Shown: positions 25,014-31,943 of the stretch, piece after piece
How positions within the stretch are numbered: the stretch's first letter is position 1
How the letters are laid out: each line of letters starts with the position of its first letter
Assembly (NCBI GenBank): GCA_035699465.1
Contig: DASSPT010000058.1
Span: 1-31,943 of the forward strand
Direction of reading: 5' to 3'
Length of the DNA: 31,943 bases
Source: JAICNR01 sp035699465
GTDB taxonomy: Bacteria > Gemmatimonadota > Gemmatimonadetes > JACCXV01 > JAHWKZ01
Notes under the pieces: generated by a model
What the model was told of the DNA's origin: nothing
Databases searched by the model: none
Seen by the model: only the letters and a program-made list of their open reading frames with translations
Translations under genes and position numbers: made by a program

Positions 25014-25220
25014 ATGGAGCCGAAGAACCTGAAGGACATGGAAATCGGAGCGACACTCATGCTGGCGAGCGAGATCCAGGAGCGAACCAGCGTCAGCCAG
25101 GTCTACGAGAAGGTGGACGACACCACGGTCCGCCACCACGAGACCGGCGACACGGTTGCCGTTCCCGCCGACGAGATCGTCTACCCGTTCGAACCGGAGC
25201 ACGCCGCGCGGCGGTCGTGA
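25014..25220 (+). CDS. Small hypothetical protein
   Basis: A 68-residue cytoplasmic protein, mostly polar, with a pattern (LASEIQERTSVSQVYEKVDDTTVRHHETGDTVAVPADEIVYPF) that looks like a small SH3- or KOW-like beta barrel. AGAGGAG precedes ATG 25014 at a good distance. No family was recognised. It is convergent with the SCO/SenC gene, 25 bases away. Confidence 0.55.
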   Translation: MEPKNLKDMEIGATLMLASEIQERTSVSQVYEKVDDTTVRHHETGDTVAVPADEIVYPFEPEHAARRS

Positions 25221-25245
25221 CGCGCCGGCGAGGCGGGAAGGTGCC

Positions 25246-26115
25246 TCAGAGCGGGCGGGCGAGTTCCGCCAGAAGCGCGGCGTTCGGATCCGCTTCGTAG
25301 GCCAGAATACCCTCTCGATCCACCACGAACACCCGGGGGACATGCACGAGGTCGCCGTTTCGAGGGTCTCGCGACCGCTCGATCCCCCACGCGTCCAGGG
25401 CCGCCTCGACCTGCCCCACCGATCCGCTGGCCACCCGCGCTCCCTCTCCCATCTCCCAACGCTCCTCGATCGACCGTAGCCGCGAAGGCGTGTCCCGCCA
25501 CGGATCGAGTGTCACGACGATGACCGCCGGATCCCCCAGTGCTCGTTGCGCTACGAGCACTTCGTGGACGAGGCGTGGGCAGGCGGTCTGGCAATGGGCG
25601 AAGGCGAAGGCCACGAAGACGGGCCGCCCGCGGAGCTCGGCCAGCCGAAGCGGCGCTCCGTCCGCGTCGAGGAGCTCGAGCGGCGGCGCCGGGCGTCCGA
25701 CGCGGACCCAGCCGGGCTCGATAAGGCCCCCCTCGGCGCTGGCCGAGGCTTCCGTGGCGCCCCGCACCCGGGTGACGGCGGCGCCGGCGGCCGTGAAGAA
25801 CGCGATCACGAGAACGCCGAGCGCCATCCGTCCGCGCCGTGACCGGGACATCCGCGAGGCATCCCCTTTCAGCTCGCCACCCCAGATCGCGAGCACCTGG
25901 GCCAGCATCAGCGTGGGCTGGAGAAACAGGAGCATCCACCCCTGGACGTCGGGCAGGCCGCTGGGCGTCGAGCCGAAGCAGACAGCCCGCGTCCGAGACA
26001 GCCAGTCGGGCGCCGACGCCGGCAGGGGCCAGAGGGCGAGCGCCCACCAGGCGGCGGTCACGGCGAGCACCCCCCCCAGGGCGGCGCGGGCCCACGTCCG
26101 GCGAGTTTCCCTCAT
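25246..26115 (-). CDS. senC: SCO1/SenC-type copper chaperone with extra N-terminal membrane region
   Basis: The C-terminal half is a thioredoxin-like SCO domain with the copper-binding CXXXC (Cys175 and Cys179 in CQTAC) and the third ligand His258. SCO proteins deliver copper to the CuA site of heme-copper oxidases. The N-terminal 115 residues add about three transmembrane segments. ATG 26115 overlaps the stop of the subunit I gene as ATGA; a GTG at 26127 is an alternative. It is the last gene of the oxidase-like operon and so likely assembles the CuA site encoded upstream. Confidence 0.9.
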   Translation of the reverse strand: MRETRRTWARAALGGVLAVTAAWWALALWPLPASAPDWLSRTRAVCFGSTPSGLPDVQGWMLLFLQPTLMLAQVLAIWGGELKGDASRMSRSRRGRMALGVLVIAFFTAAGAAVTRVRGATEASASAEGGLIEPGWVRVGRPAPPLELLDADGAPLRLAELRGRPVFVAFAFAHCQTACPRLVHEVLVAQRALGDPAVIVVTLDPWRDTPSRLRSIEERWEMGEGARVASGSVGQVEAALDAWGIERSRDPRNGDLVHVPRVFVVDREGILAYEADPNAALLAELARPL

Positions 26116-27815
26116 CCGATCCGCCACACGAGGGAGAGGAGCTTCCAGTTCACGAAGTAGTAGACGGCGAACGCGGCCAGGAAGACGAACACGAGGACGA
26201 GCGTCCCGGTCGTCTTCGGGTGCTCATCGTGCTCCTGCGGGGGGATGGGGGACGGCGGATGCGTGATTCCGCGGGGCACGCCATGGAAGCCCCCCGGCCC
26301 CGCGGTCGCCAGATCGAAGCGGCGACCGAAGAACACCGACCAGACCGTCACCAGCACATACATCAGCCCGCCGACGGCAGCGATCAAGCCGCCCACGGCC
26401 ATGACCCCGATGACCAGATCGACGGCCGGCGAGTACTGCAGGTCGAACGAAGTGTTCGAGAACGTGATGTCCCAGTGGCGGCGGGGAACCCCGAACGTCC
26501 CCGCGAACGTCATCGCCATGGTGAACACCAGCATGCCGAGCGCGAAGACGTAGGGCTGGATCCTGGCCAGCGGCCAGAACGCGAGCTGCTTGCGGAAGAT
26601 CAACGGGATCAGGTAGTAGGTGGCGCCCATGAACGCGAGCGCCGTCCCGCCGACCACCGTCGCGTGGAAGTGACCCGGGATCCGTAGCGTGTTGTGAGCG
26701 ATGAGGTTGATCTGCTCCGTGCCGAACGTGACTCCCGTGATCCCGCCGACGAACCCGAAGATCACGATCGAGAAGATGACCGAGCTGAACCCCGGATCTC
26801 CCCACGGCGCCTTCCGCAGCCAACCGAACATGCCCTGGGTGACGCCGCGCAGCCGTTGTCCGACCTCCATGCCGGCGGGGATCGTGAACCCGTGGACCAT
26901 GCTGGCCAGCACGGCAAGGTACATCGCATAGCTGGTGTTCCAGACCTTCCACGCGGGGCCGGCCACCGGATCGACCAGCAGGTGATGGGCCGCTGCCATG
27001 TTGATGAACAGGATGTAGAGGACGAACGCCGAGCGGCTGATCTTCTCGTTCAGCACCACCGCTCCGACCGTGAGTCCTCCGAGCAGATACCACAGCGACA
27101 CCATCGCTCCGAGGTTGATCTGCTGAGCCGAATGGCCGAGTCCCCAGAACACCAGCCGATACACGGCCGGATCGACATGCATCACGCCGATCGACCACAG
27201 GAAGGTGGGAATGTAGATGGCCGCGCCGTGGCCCAGGGTCACGACCGCGATGATGGCGGCCGTCAGGGCGCCGAAGGTCACCAGCGGGATCGATCCTTCG
27301 TAGGTTCGTTCGCGCTTCGCGACGACCAGCGTCGCGAAGAACAGGCCCACGACGGTCAACGCGCCCACCGCGAACAGGATTATCCCCAGATAGAAGCTCC
27401 AGTGGGCCTTGAGCGGCACGTAGCTCGAGAACATGACGTCCGCGCGCCCGGTCCACATCGCCCACTCGACCATCAGGGCGCCGACGACCATGAGGCCGAA
27501 CGACAGCCAGCCGACGCGCGGCGCGGGGACGCGGCTGTTGAGGACCACCGCACCCGCGAAGTACAGGACCGCCATCTCGAAGAACAAGATGAAGAAGATG
27601 AGCATGCTCATGCCGTGGATCGTGAGCATGCGGTAGAACCAGGCCGCGTCCAGCAGATGGACGACCTGCCAGCGAGTCAGCAGCACGAGCAGCGCGGCGA
27701 CGCCGCCGACGATGAGGAAGATCGTGGCCGCCACCGCATTTACCTTGATCAGCGCGTCGGCCTGGGAATGAACCCGCAGGCGCGTGACCGGGCAGGTCCG
27801 GAACGCCTCGCTCAT
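26112..27815 (-). CDS. norS: Heme-copper oxidase-family subunit I lacking the active-site tyrosine (NorS-like)
   Basis: A 567-residue protein with about 12-14 transmembrane helices. All six metal-ligand histidines are present: His67 (low-spin heme), His228, His277, His278 (second metal, TM6 and TM7), His382 (active-site heme) and His384 (low-spin heme). The HPEVY motif of oxygen reductases is HSAQQ here, so the cross-linked tyrosine position (His228 plus 4) is Gln232. Loss of this tyrosine is typical of nitric oxide reductases. With its CuA subunit II and SCO gene it resembles sNOR (norSY-senC of ammonia oxidisers), so NO reduction is the likely function; activity is not proven. ATGA overlap with subunit II. 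Confidence 0.85.
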   Translation of the reverse strand: MSEAFRTCPVTRLRVHSQADALIKVNAVAATIFLIVGGVAALLVLLTRWQVVHLLDAAWFYRMLTIHGMSMLIFFILFFEMAVLYFAGAVVLNSRVPAPRVGWLSFGLMVVGALMVEWAMWTGRADVMFSSYVPLKAHWSFYLGIILFAVGALTVVGLFFATLVVAKRERTYEGSIPLVTFGALTAAIIAVVTLGHGAAIYIPTFLWSIGVMHVDPAVYRLVFWGLGHSAQQINLGAMVSLWYLLGGLTVGAVVLNEKISRSAFVLYILFINMAAAHHLLVDPVAGPAWKVWNTSYAMYLAVLASMVHGFTIPAGMEVGQRLRGVTQGMFGWLRKAPWGDPGFSSVIFSIVIFGFVGGITGVTFGTEQINLIAHNTLRIPGHFHATVVGGTALAFMGATYYLIPLIFRKQLAFWPLARIQPYVFALGMLVFTMAMTFAGTFGVPRRHWDITFSNTSFDLQYSPAVDLVIGVMAVGGLIAAVGGLMYVLVTVWSVFFGRRFDLATAGPGGFHGVPRGITHPPSPIPPQEHDEHPKTTGTLVLVFVFLAAFAVYYFVNWKLLSLVWRIG

Positions 27816-28384
27816 CGCTCGCCTCCCCTGTAGATGACCGTCTCCGCCGATTCATCGACCACGACGAGCTTCCCGATCATCGTGTGATGACCGATGCCGC
27901 AGAACTCGTTGCAGACGATGCGCAAGTCTCCCGCCTCGCCCGGCACGATCCGCAGCGCATAGTCGTAGTCCGGCACGACCTGGAGGTTGATGTTCATGGG
28001 ATAGAGGTTGAATCCGTGGTTCAGGTCCATCGAGGACAGGTGGAGCGTGTACTCGGCGCCCTTCTGGAGATGCAGGATCGGGACCCAGTTCCACATCCTC
28101 GCCAGCATGTAGATGTCGCTGCCGGGCGGCGGCTCGACCACCGGGATCCCCTGCTCCGTCCCGATCTGGTACTGCTGGATGAACTCGATGGTCCGCTTCT
28201 GGAATGCCGCCGGCTCCACCTTCCTGCGGATGCCGGTCGTGTTCTGCTCACCTTTGAGATGCCAGAGGGGCATCATCGCGAACAGGATCAGACACCAGCC
28301 GAACGCGATCCCGACCCACAGCTTTTCGGCCTTGCCGGCCGGCTTCCACCAGATCCCCTTGGGAGGCTCGAGCGCCGTGTGCAT
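27812..28384 (-). CDS. norY: CuA-containing subunit II (NorY/CoxB-like)
   Basis: A 190-residue protein with one N-terminal transmembrane helix (about residues 22-40) and a periplasmic cupredoxin domain. The CuA ligands are all present: His123, Cys158, Glu160, Cys162, His166 and Met169 (CNEFCGIGHHTM). The domain takes electrons from a cytochrome c and passes them to subunit I. It is shorter at the N-terminus than typical CoxB (one helix, not two). ATG 28384 follows the one-helix protein by 9 bases. Confidence 0.9.
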   Translation of the reverse strand: MHTALEPPKGIWWKPAGKAEKLWVGIAFGWCLILFAMMPLWHLKGEQNTTGIRRKVEPAAFQKRTIEFIQQYQIGTEQGIPVVEPPPGSDIYMLARMWNWVPILHLQKGAEYTLHLSSMDLNHGFNLYPMNINLQVVPDYDYALRIVPGEAGDLRIVCNEFCGIGHHTMIGKLVVVDESAETVIYRGGER

Positions 28385-28393
28385 GGCGACGCC

Positions 28394-28567
28394 TTACGGC
28401 AACGTCGCCGTGGGCATCGTCAGGATCTCGATGAGGCCCCACAGCGTGTAGAAGACCCCTACCACCGAAACGCCGAGAATCAAGAGCAGGAATGGTCTGT
28501 CGAACAACCTCTGCATGAGCGGGATCTCAGGGTCTCGCTCGCTGCGGATCCCTCCTTCGGGCTCCAT
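28394..28567 (-). CDS. Single-helix small subunit of the oxidase-like complex
   Basis: A 57-residue protein with a short polar head and one transmembrane helix (FLLLILGVSVVGVFYTLWGLI). AAGGAGG overlaps the stop of the upstream Rrf2 gene and lies 7 bases before ATG 28567. Small one-helix accessory subunits are common beside heme-copper oxidase genes, so a structural role in this complex is likely; no enzymatic motif is present. Confidence 0.7.
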   Translation of the reverse strand: MEPEGGIRSERDPEIPLMQRLFDRPFLLLILGVSVVGVFYTLWGLIEILTMPTATLP

Positions 28568-28578
28568 GGACGCCTCCT

Positions 28579-29004
28579 TCAGGCGTGGACGGTTGCGGCG
28601 ACCGCGCCGCTCGATTCGAGCAGCTCGGACACCATCGTGTCGCGGAAGAACGCGGCGATCGGCTCGGACAACCGTCGCCAGCGATCGTGCGCGGCGCAAG
28701 GGTGCGCGCCGGGACAACTCCCGTGTCCGAGCAGGCAGCGGTCGCGCGGCACGAGCGGATCGAACGCCCCCACGACGTCGCCGATGGAGATCTCGGCGGC
28801 CGACCGCGCGAGGCGGTACCCTCCTCCCGGCCCGCGCTCGGACTCGACGACGCCGGCTCGGCTCAGCGTGTGGAGGATCTTGGACAGATAGTTGGCGGGC
28901 ACGTCGAGGCCTGCGGCTACCTCGGCGGCCGGAACCGGCGTCCCGGAGTCCCTGGCCAGAAAGATCACGGCCCGGAGGGCGTATTCGGCGGTCTTCGACA
29001 GCAT
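28579..29004 (-). CDS. Rrf2-family Fe-S transcriptional regulator (NsrR/IscR-like)
   Basis: A 141-residue winged-helix protein: MLSKTAEYALRAVIFLAR start, PANYLSKILHTLSRAGVVES recognition helix and GPGGGYRLAR wing. The C-terminal cluster site has three cysteines, Cys-X6-Cys-X5-Cys, with a nearby histidine (CAAH), the layout of [2Fe-2S] or [4Fe-4S] sensors such as NsrR and IscR; the first spacing is one longer than in the best-known members. It is the first gene of the oxidase-like operon. If it senses NO through the cluster, it would control the NO reductase encoded downstream; that is inferred from context. Confidence 0.88.
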   Translation of the reverse strand: MLSKTAEYALRAVIFLARDSGTPVPAAEVAAGLDVPANYLSKILHTLSRAGVVESERGPGGGYRLARSAAEISIGDVVGAFDPLVPRDRCLLGHGSCPGAHPCAAHDRWRRLSEPIAAFFRDTMVSELLESSGAVAATVHA

Positions 29005-29007
29005 ATA

Positions 29008-29051
29008 TTGATTTCCGCATGATCATATGATATTTATGCCGGCGTCCGCAA
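29008..29051. promoter_or_regulatory. Divergent promoter region with palindromic operator
   Basis: The 75 bases between the divergent Rrf2 and cytochrome b genes are AT-rich. A perfect palindrome ATCATATGAT (29022-29031) is flanked by GCAT (29017-29020) and ATGC (29036-29039). On the minus strand TTGCGG (29051-29046) and TATGAT (29027-29022) are 18 bases apart; on the plus strand TTGATT (29008-29013) and TATTTA (29031-29036) are 17 apart. The operator overlaps both -10 regions, so the regulator could repress both operons. Confidence 0.5.
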
Positions 29052-29079
29052 CCCCCTGTCACCGATTTTCTTCTCGGAG

Positions 29080-30642
29080 ATGATTCCACTGCCGACTCTT
29101 CGACGCGCCGCCTGGCGGCCCCTCTCCGCCGTCGACGGCGTGCTCAACCGCCTCTACGGATGGCGCTACAACCCGCTCTACCAGAGCGGCGCCTTGGCGG
29201 TGGTGCTGCTCGGCGTCGTATCGGCGACCGGGCTCTACCTCTTTCTCTTCTATCGGATCGGCGCGCCGTACGAGTCCGTCGAGCGGATCACGGCCCAGGC
29301 CTGGACCGGCCGCTGGATCCGCGGGATCCACCGCTATGCGTCCGATGCCGCGCTCGTCGCGGTCGGCGTGCACGCGGTCCGGATGTTCGCGCAGGGGCGG
29401 AGCTGGGGGCCGAGGGCGCTGGCCTGGATGTCAGGGGTGGTGCTGACCGGTCTGGTCCTCCTCTGCGGGTGGACCGGGTACGTGATGGTGTGGGACGTCC
29501 AGGGTCAGGCGCTGGCCGTGGCCGGTGCGCGGATGCTCGACACGCTGCCACTGTTCAGCGAGCCGATCTCGAGCACGTTCGTCGGCGAAGCGCCGATGAC
29601 CGGCCAGTTCTTCTTTCTCAACCTGTTCCTGCACATCGCCGTCCCGGTCGGAATGGGGATCGTCCTTTGGGTCCACGTCTCCAGGGTGGCTCGGCCGACG
29701 CTGGTCCCGCCGCGGGGCATCTGGGCGGCTGCGCTCCTGGCTCTCCTGGTGTTGGCCCTCGCATGGCCTGTGGGGATGGCACCGCCCGCCGATCTCCTGC
29801 GCCTGCCAGGAGAGGTTCCGCTCGACCTCTTCTACGGGATCTGGCTCCCGGTCGTATGGGCGCTTCCCGGCTGGGGCGCGCTCGCGCTCCTCGCGGCGAT
29901 CACCCTGCTCGCGCTCTCGATCCCCTTCTGGAACCGGCCGCGCGCCGCGAGGCGGCCTCCGGCCTCGACGGTCGACGATCGGCTCTGCACCGGATGCGTT
30001 CAGTGCTCCCTCGACTGCCCCTACGAGGCGATCACGATGGTCGGCCGCTCGGACGGTCGCGCGGAGCTCCTCGCCCAGGTCGATCCGGCTCGTTGTGTCA
30101 GCTGCGGGATCTGCGCGGGATCATGCGCGCCGATGGGAGTGGGGCCCCCCGGGAGGACCGGACGGGACCAGCTGTCCCATCTGCGCAGGGTCCTGGAGGA
30201 TGCGCCGCCTCCATCCGGCGGGGTCGTCGTGCTCGCGTGCGACAGGGGGCTCGGCGACCCCACCGCGGAGTGGGATCCGGATGGCGCCCGGCTCCAGTCG
30301 ATTCCCTGCGCGGGCAACCTGCACACTTCCATCGTCGAGCAGTGGTTGCGGGCGGGTGCCGCGGGTGTCCTCGTCCTCGCCTGTCCGCCGCGGGATTGCT
30401 GGAACCGCGAAGGGCCGACCTGGGCGGGCGAGCGCCTGTTCCACGACCGGGAGGCCGAGCTCCACCGGCGGGTGGACAAGAACCGCGTGCGGCTCGCCTA
30501 CGCGAGTCGAAGCGAGGCCGGAGCGGGCCAGGCGGAGCTGACACGATTTCGGGCGGAGCTCGCGAAGCGGGCGCACGAGGAAGCGCACGAGGACGTCGAC
30601 CCGATCCGGGAGTGCGATCCCGTTTTGGAGGCCGTCGAATGA
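29080..30642 (+). CDS. Diheme cytochrome b fused to two [4Fe-4S] clusters and an MvhD-like domain
   Basis: A 520-residue fusion. Residues 30-205 are a cytochrome b/b6 N-terminal four-helix domain with two heme pairs, His84/His98 and His185/His199, both spaced His-X13-His. Two more hydrophobic helices follow to about 285. A ferredoxin domain has Cys303, 306, 309, 313 and Cys339, 342, 345, 349. The C-terminal part (about 380-470) resembles MvhD/FrhD-type subunits with Cys387, 410, 435 and 440. In methanogens MvhD links a hydrogenase to heterodisulfide reductase; no hydrogenase or HdrA is here. It could carry electrons between quinone and a soluble partner. ATG 29080 has only a weak site before it. 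Confidence 0.85.
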   Translation: MIPLPTLRRAAWRPLSAVDGVLNRLYGWRYNPLYQSGALAVVLLGVVSATGLYLFLFYRIGAPYESVERITAQAWTGRWIRGIHRYASDAALVAVGVHAVRMFAQGRSWGPRALAWMSGVVLTGLVLLCGWTGYVMVWDVQGQALAVAGARMLDTLPLFSEPISSTFVGEAPMTGQFFFLNLFLHIAVPVGMGIVLWVHVSRVARPTLVPPRGIWAAALLALLVLALAWPVGMAPPADLLRLPGEVPLDLFYGIWLPVVWALPGWGALALLAAITLLALSIPFWNRPRAARRPPASTVDDRLCTGCVQCSLDCPYEAITMVGRSDGRAELLAQVDPARCVSCGICAGSCAPMGVGPPGRTGRDQLSHLRRVLEDAPPPSGGVVVLACDRGLGDPTAEWDPDGARLQSIPCAGNLHTSIVEQWLRAGAAGVLVLACPPRDCWNREGPTWAGERLFHDREAELHRRVDKNRVRLAYASRSEAGAGQAELTRFRAELAKRAHEEAHEDVDPIRECDPVLEAVE

Positions 30643-31292
30643 CGGCCGGTGGCCGGTTCGCCGCGGTGGCGGCCGCCGCGCTCGCCGCGGTTGCGATCGG
30701 CGCCGCGTCGCGCGCGCCGTGGGCCGCCTCCCCGGCGGATCGGGGGCTTCTCCGGCTCTCCTGGCGCGCACCCAGCGAGGTCGCCGAGCAGTGCCGGCCG
30801 CTGAGCGCGGAGGAGAAGGCCGACCTCCCCGTCCACATGCAGGTGCCGGAGGTCTGCGAGAGACGCGCGGTCCCCTACCTCCTCGAGGTCCGGATCGACG
30901 GGGCGACGATCGCGGCCGACACGATCCACGGTGCCGGCGCACGGGAGGACCGGCCGATCACGGTCTTCCGGGAGATCCCCGTGGCCGTCGGCGAGCGCGC
31001 GATCGACATCGCCTTCCGCCAGGTGGTGCAGGCGCGGGAGCCGCATGAGACCGGGGACTCGAACGGCGATCTCGCGGATCACGGCGACGACGGCGACGAC
31101 GAGGACGACGGCGACGACGACGAAGCCGACGGAGTTGGCCACGAAGAGGATGTCGGAGATGGCGACGACGAGGACGACGACGATCCCGTCTCGCTTACGT
31201 ACTCGGAGTCGCTGACGCTCGGCGCGCGCGAGGTCGCTCTCATCACTTTCGATCCCGAGCGGCGGGCCCTGATCCGGGTGGTCTCTCCTTAG
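30639..31292 (+). CDS. Exported Asp-rich protein of unknown function
   Basis: A 217-residue protein with a signal sequence (to about residue 30), a beta-rich domain with a cysteine pair (Cys52, Cys73), an intensely acidic Asp/Glu/Gly block (140-182) that could bind cations, and a short final strand pair. The acidic block seems to be inserted in the domain. ATG 30639 overlaps the upstream stop as ATGA, so it is made with the cytochrome b-MvhD fusion and may act with it. No family was recognised. Confidence 0.65.
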   Translation: MTAGGRFAAVAAAALAAVAIGAASRAPWAASPADRGLLRLSWRAPSEVAEQCRPLSAEEKADLPVHMQVPEVCERRAVPYLLEVRIDGATIAADTIHGAGAREDRPITVFREIPVAVGERAIDIAFRQVVQAREPHETGDSNGDLADHGDDGDDEDDGDDDEADGVGHEEDVGDGDDEDDDDPVSLTYSESLTLGAREVALITFDPERRALIRVVSP

Positions 31293-31723
31293 CGACCCGG
31301 CGGCCGCGGCTCGCCGCTTTCCGTGCCGGTCAGTCGCCAGGCGATCGCCACGAAGATCGCGATCCCGAGCGCGCTGAGGGGCGCGCCCGCCACCAGGAGC
31401 CACTGGCCGAAACCCCCGCGCCATGGCCGCACGAGCCATCCCGATACGAGCAGCGCGAGTCCGGCGTTCTGGATCCAGAGTTGGCGCATCGCCCACGAGG
31501 CCTGCCCTTTCGTGAGCGGCGCGCCGACGAAGCGCGGGAGCACGTGATACCCGACGCCGAACAGGAACATCGCCAGGAACCCGAACACGTTCGCGTGCGC
31601 GTGCGCGGGGCGGTACGCCAGATGATCTGCCGGCCACCACGCCATGCCGATCCCGATCGCCACGCCGACGACGATCCAGACCAGGCTGGAGCGCAGGAAT
31701 CCCTTCACGTACGGAGTGAGCAT
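31289..31723 (-). CDS. Four-helix membrane protein with HAHA motif, paralogue of the gene at 17698
   Basis: A 144-residue protein with about four transmembrane helices and the same RPAHAHANVFGF motif (His41, His43) at the start of the second helix, plus His60 at the end of that helix. Sequence around the motif and helix lengths match the protein encoded at 17698-18153. Small proteins of this kind resemble fragments of heme-copper oxidase subunit I and may bind heme; the role is unknown. Its stop overlaps that of the convergent Asp-rich gene by a few bases. Confidence 0.7.
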   Translation of the reverse strand: MLTPYVKGFLRSSLVWIVVGVAIGIGMAWWPADHLAYRPAHAHANVFGFLAMFLFGVGYHVLPRFVGAPLTKGQASWAMRQLWIQNAGLALLVSGWLVRPWRGGFGQWLLVAGAPLSALGIAIFVAIAWRLTGTESGEPRPPGR

Positions 31724-31767
31724 CGGTCAGCCCCCGCTCGCGCGAACCGCGCGCCGGCCGCGCACGA

Positions 31768-31943
31768 TCAGCCTCCGCGCGCCAGGCGGACGGCGACCCC
31801 GACGAGGACCACGCCGAGCAGGGCATTGATCCGCGCCAGCCAGGCGGCGCGCCGGCGGGCCGCCAGCCCTTCGGGCGAGCCGGGCGCGAGGCGCGAGGCT
31901 CGCGGCCCGACCACGAAGTCGTGGACCGCCGAGAGGGACACCA
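31768..31943 (-). CDS. Possible CopD-like or DUF4149-like membrane protein, C-terminal part
   Basis: The last 58 residues of a gene that continues past the right edge. They read SLSAVHDFVVGPRASRLAP, then a basic RRRAAWLARINALLGVVLVGVAVRLARGG end. The HDFVVGPRA segment and a final membrane helix followed by RGG resemble C-termini of small copper-resistance-like (CopD-type) membrane proteins. The call is weak because most of the gene is missing. Confidence 0.45.
   Translation of the reverse strand, partial: VSLSAVHDFVVGPRASRLAPGSPEGLAARRRAAWLARINALLGVVLVGVAVRLARGG

Noticed and set aside
24575..25300. 241-residue plus-strand frame spanning the two small genes
   Set aside because: The sequence changes character along its length and overlaps better-supported small genes with a ribosome-binding site at 25014.
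26694..27833. Plus-strand frame opposite subunit I with His/Asp-rich sequence
   Set aside because: Mirror of a membrane-protein coding strand; the minus strand has all conserved histidines.
1..31943. CRISPR array, insertion sequence or prophage
   Set aside because: No regularly spaced repeats, transposase, integrase or phage gene was seen on either strand.

Overview
The window is about 32 kb of GC-rich bacterial chromosome with tightly packed genes. An LpxH-type phosphatase, several lipoproteins, and a GlmU-like protein of a type I associate with Bacteroidota and Gemmatimonadota point to an outer-membrane (Gram-negative-type) organism. A Gemmatimonadota or related FCB-group bacterium is my best guess, but no 16S or ribosomal marker is present to confirm it. 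Most within-operon junctions are 4-base stop/start overlaps, and starts are often GTG or TTG; a few genes appear to need even rarer starts.

Region 1 (1-298): the 3' end of a polyphosphate kinase 2 gene. Region 2 (346-14099, minus strand): a long co-directional run that reads ftsY, recG, mannose-1-phosphate guanylyltransferase, SPOR lipoprotein, GlmU-like acyltransferase, GDP-keto-deoxymannose reductase-like enzyme, lipoprotein, serS, sensor histidine kinase, pcrA/uvrD, PAS protein, metallo-beta-lactamase-fold hydrolase. Region 3 (14133-17789): an LpxH-like phosphatase on plus, then murI, a DUF5683-type membrane protein and a lipoprotein on minus, then a lipoprotein alpha/beta hydrolase on plus.

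Region 4 (17698-31943) is the part of most interest: a nitrogen-oxide and respiratory island. It holds a copper nitrite reductase (nirK) followed by a nine-heme cytochrome made of a monoheme domain fused to a HAO-type octaheme domain. It also holds a heme-copper oxidase-family operon (Rrf2 regulator, one-helix protein, CuA subunit II, subunit I, SCO/SenC) in which the active-site tyrosine position of subunit I is glutamine. That gene set resembles the norSY-senC nitric oxide reductase cluster known from ammonia oxidisers. Divergent from the regulator is a diheme cytochrome b fused to two [4Fe-4S] clusters and an MvhD-like domain. A membrane/hemerythrin fusion and two paralogous four-helix HAHA-motif proteins flank the cluster.

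Inside the island, between nirK and a beta-helix surface lipoprotein, lies a clear tRNA-Sec gene (anticodon UCA), so the organism probably makes selenoproteins. My working model is that nitrite is reduced to NO by NirK, NO is removed by the norS-like reductase under an Fe-S Rrf2 (NsrR-like) regulator, and the HAO-type cytochrome handles hydroxylamine, NO or nitrite. The function of the cytochrome b-MvhD fusion in this circuit is unknown.
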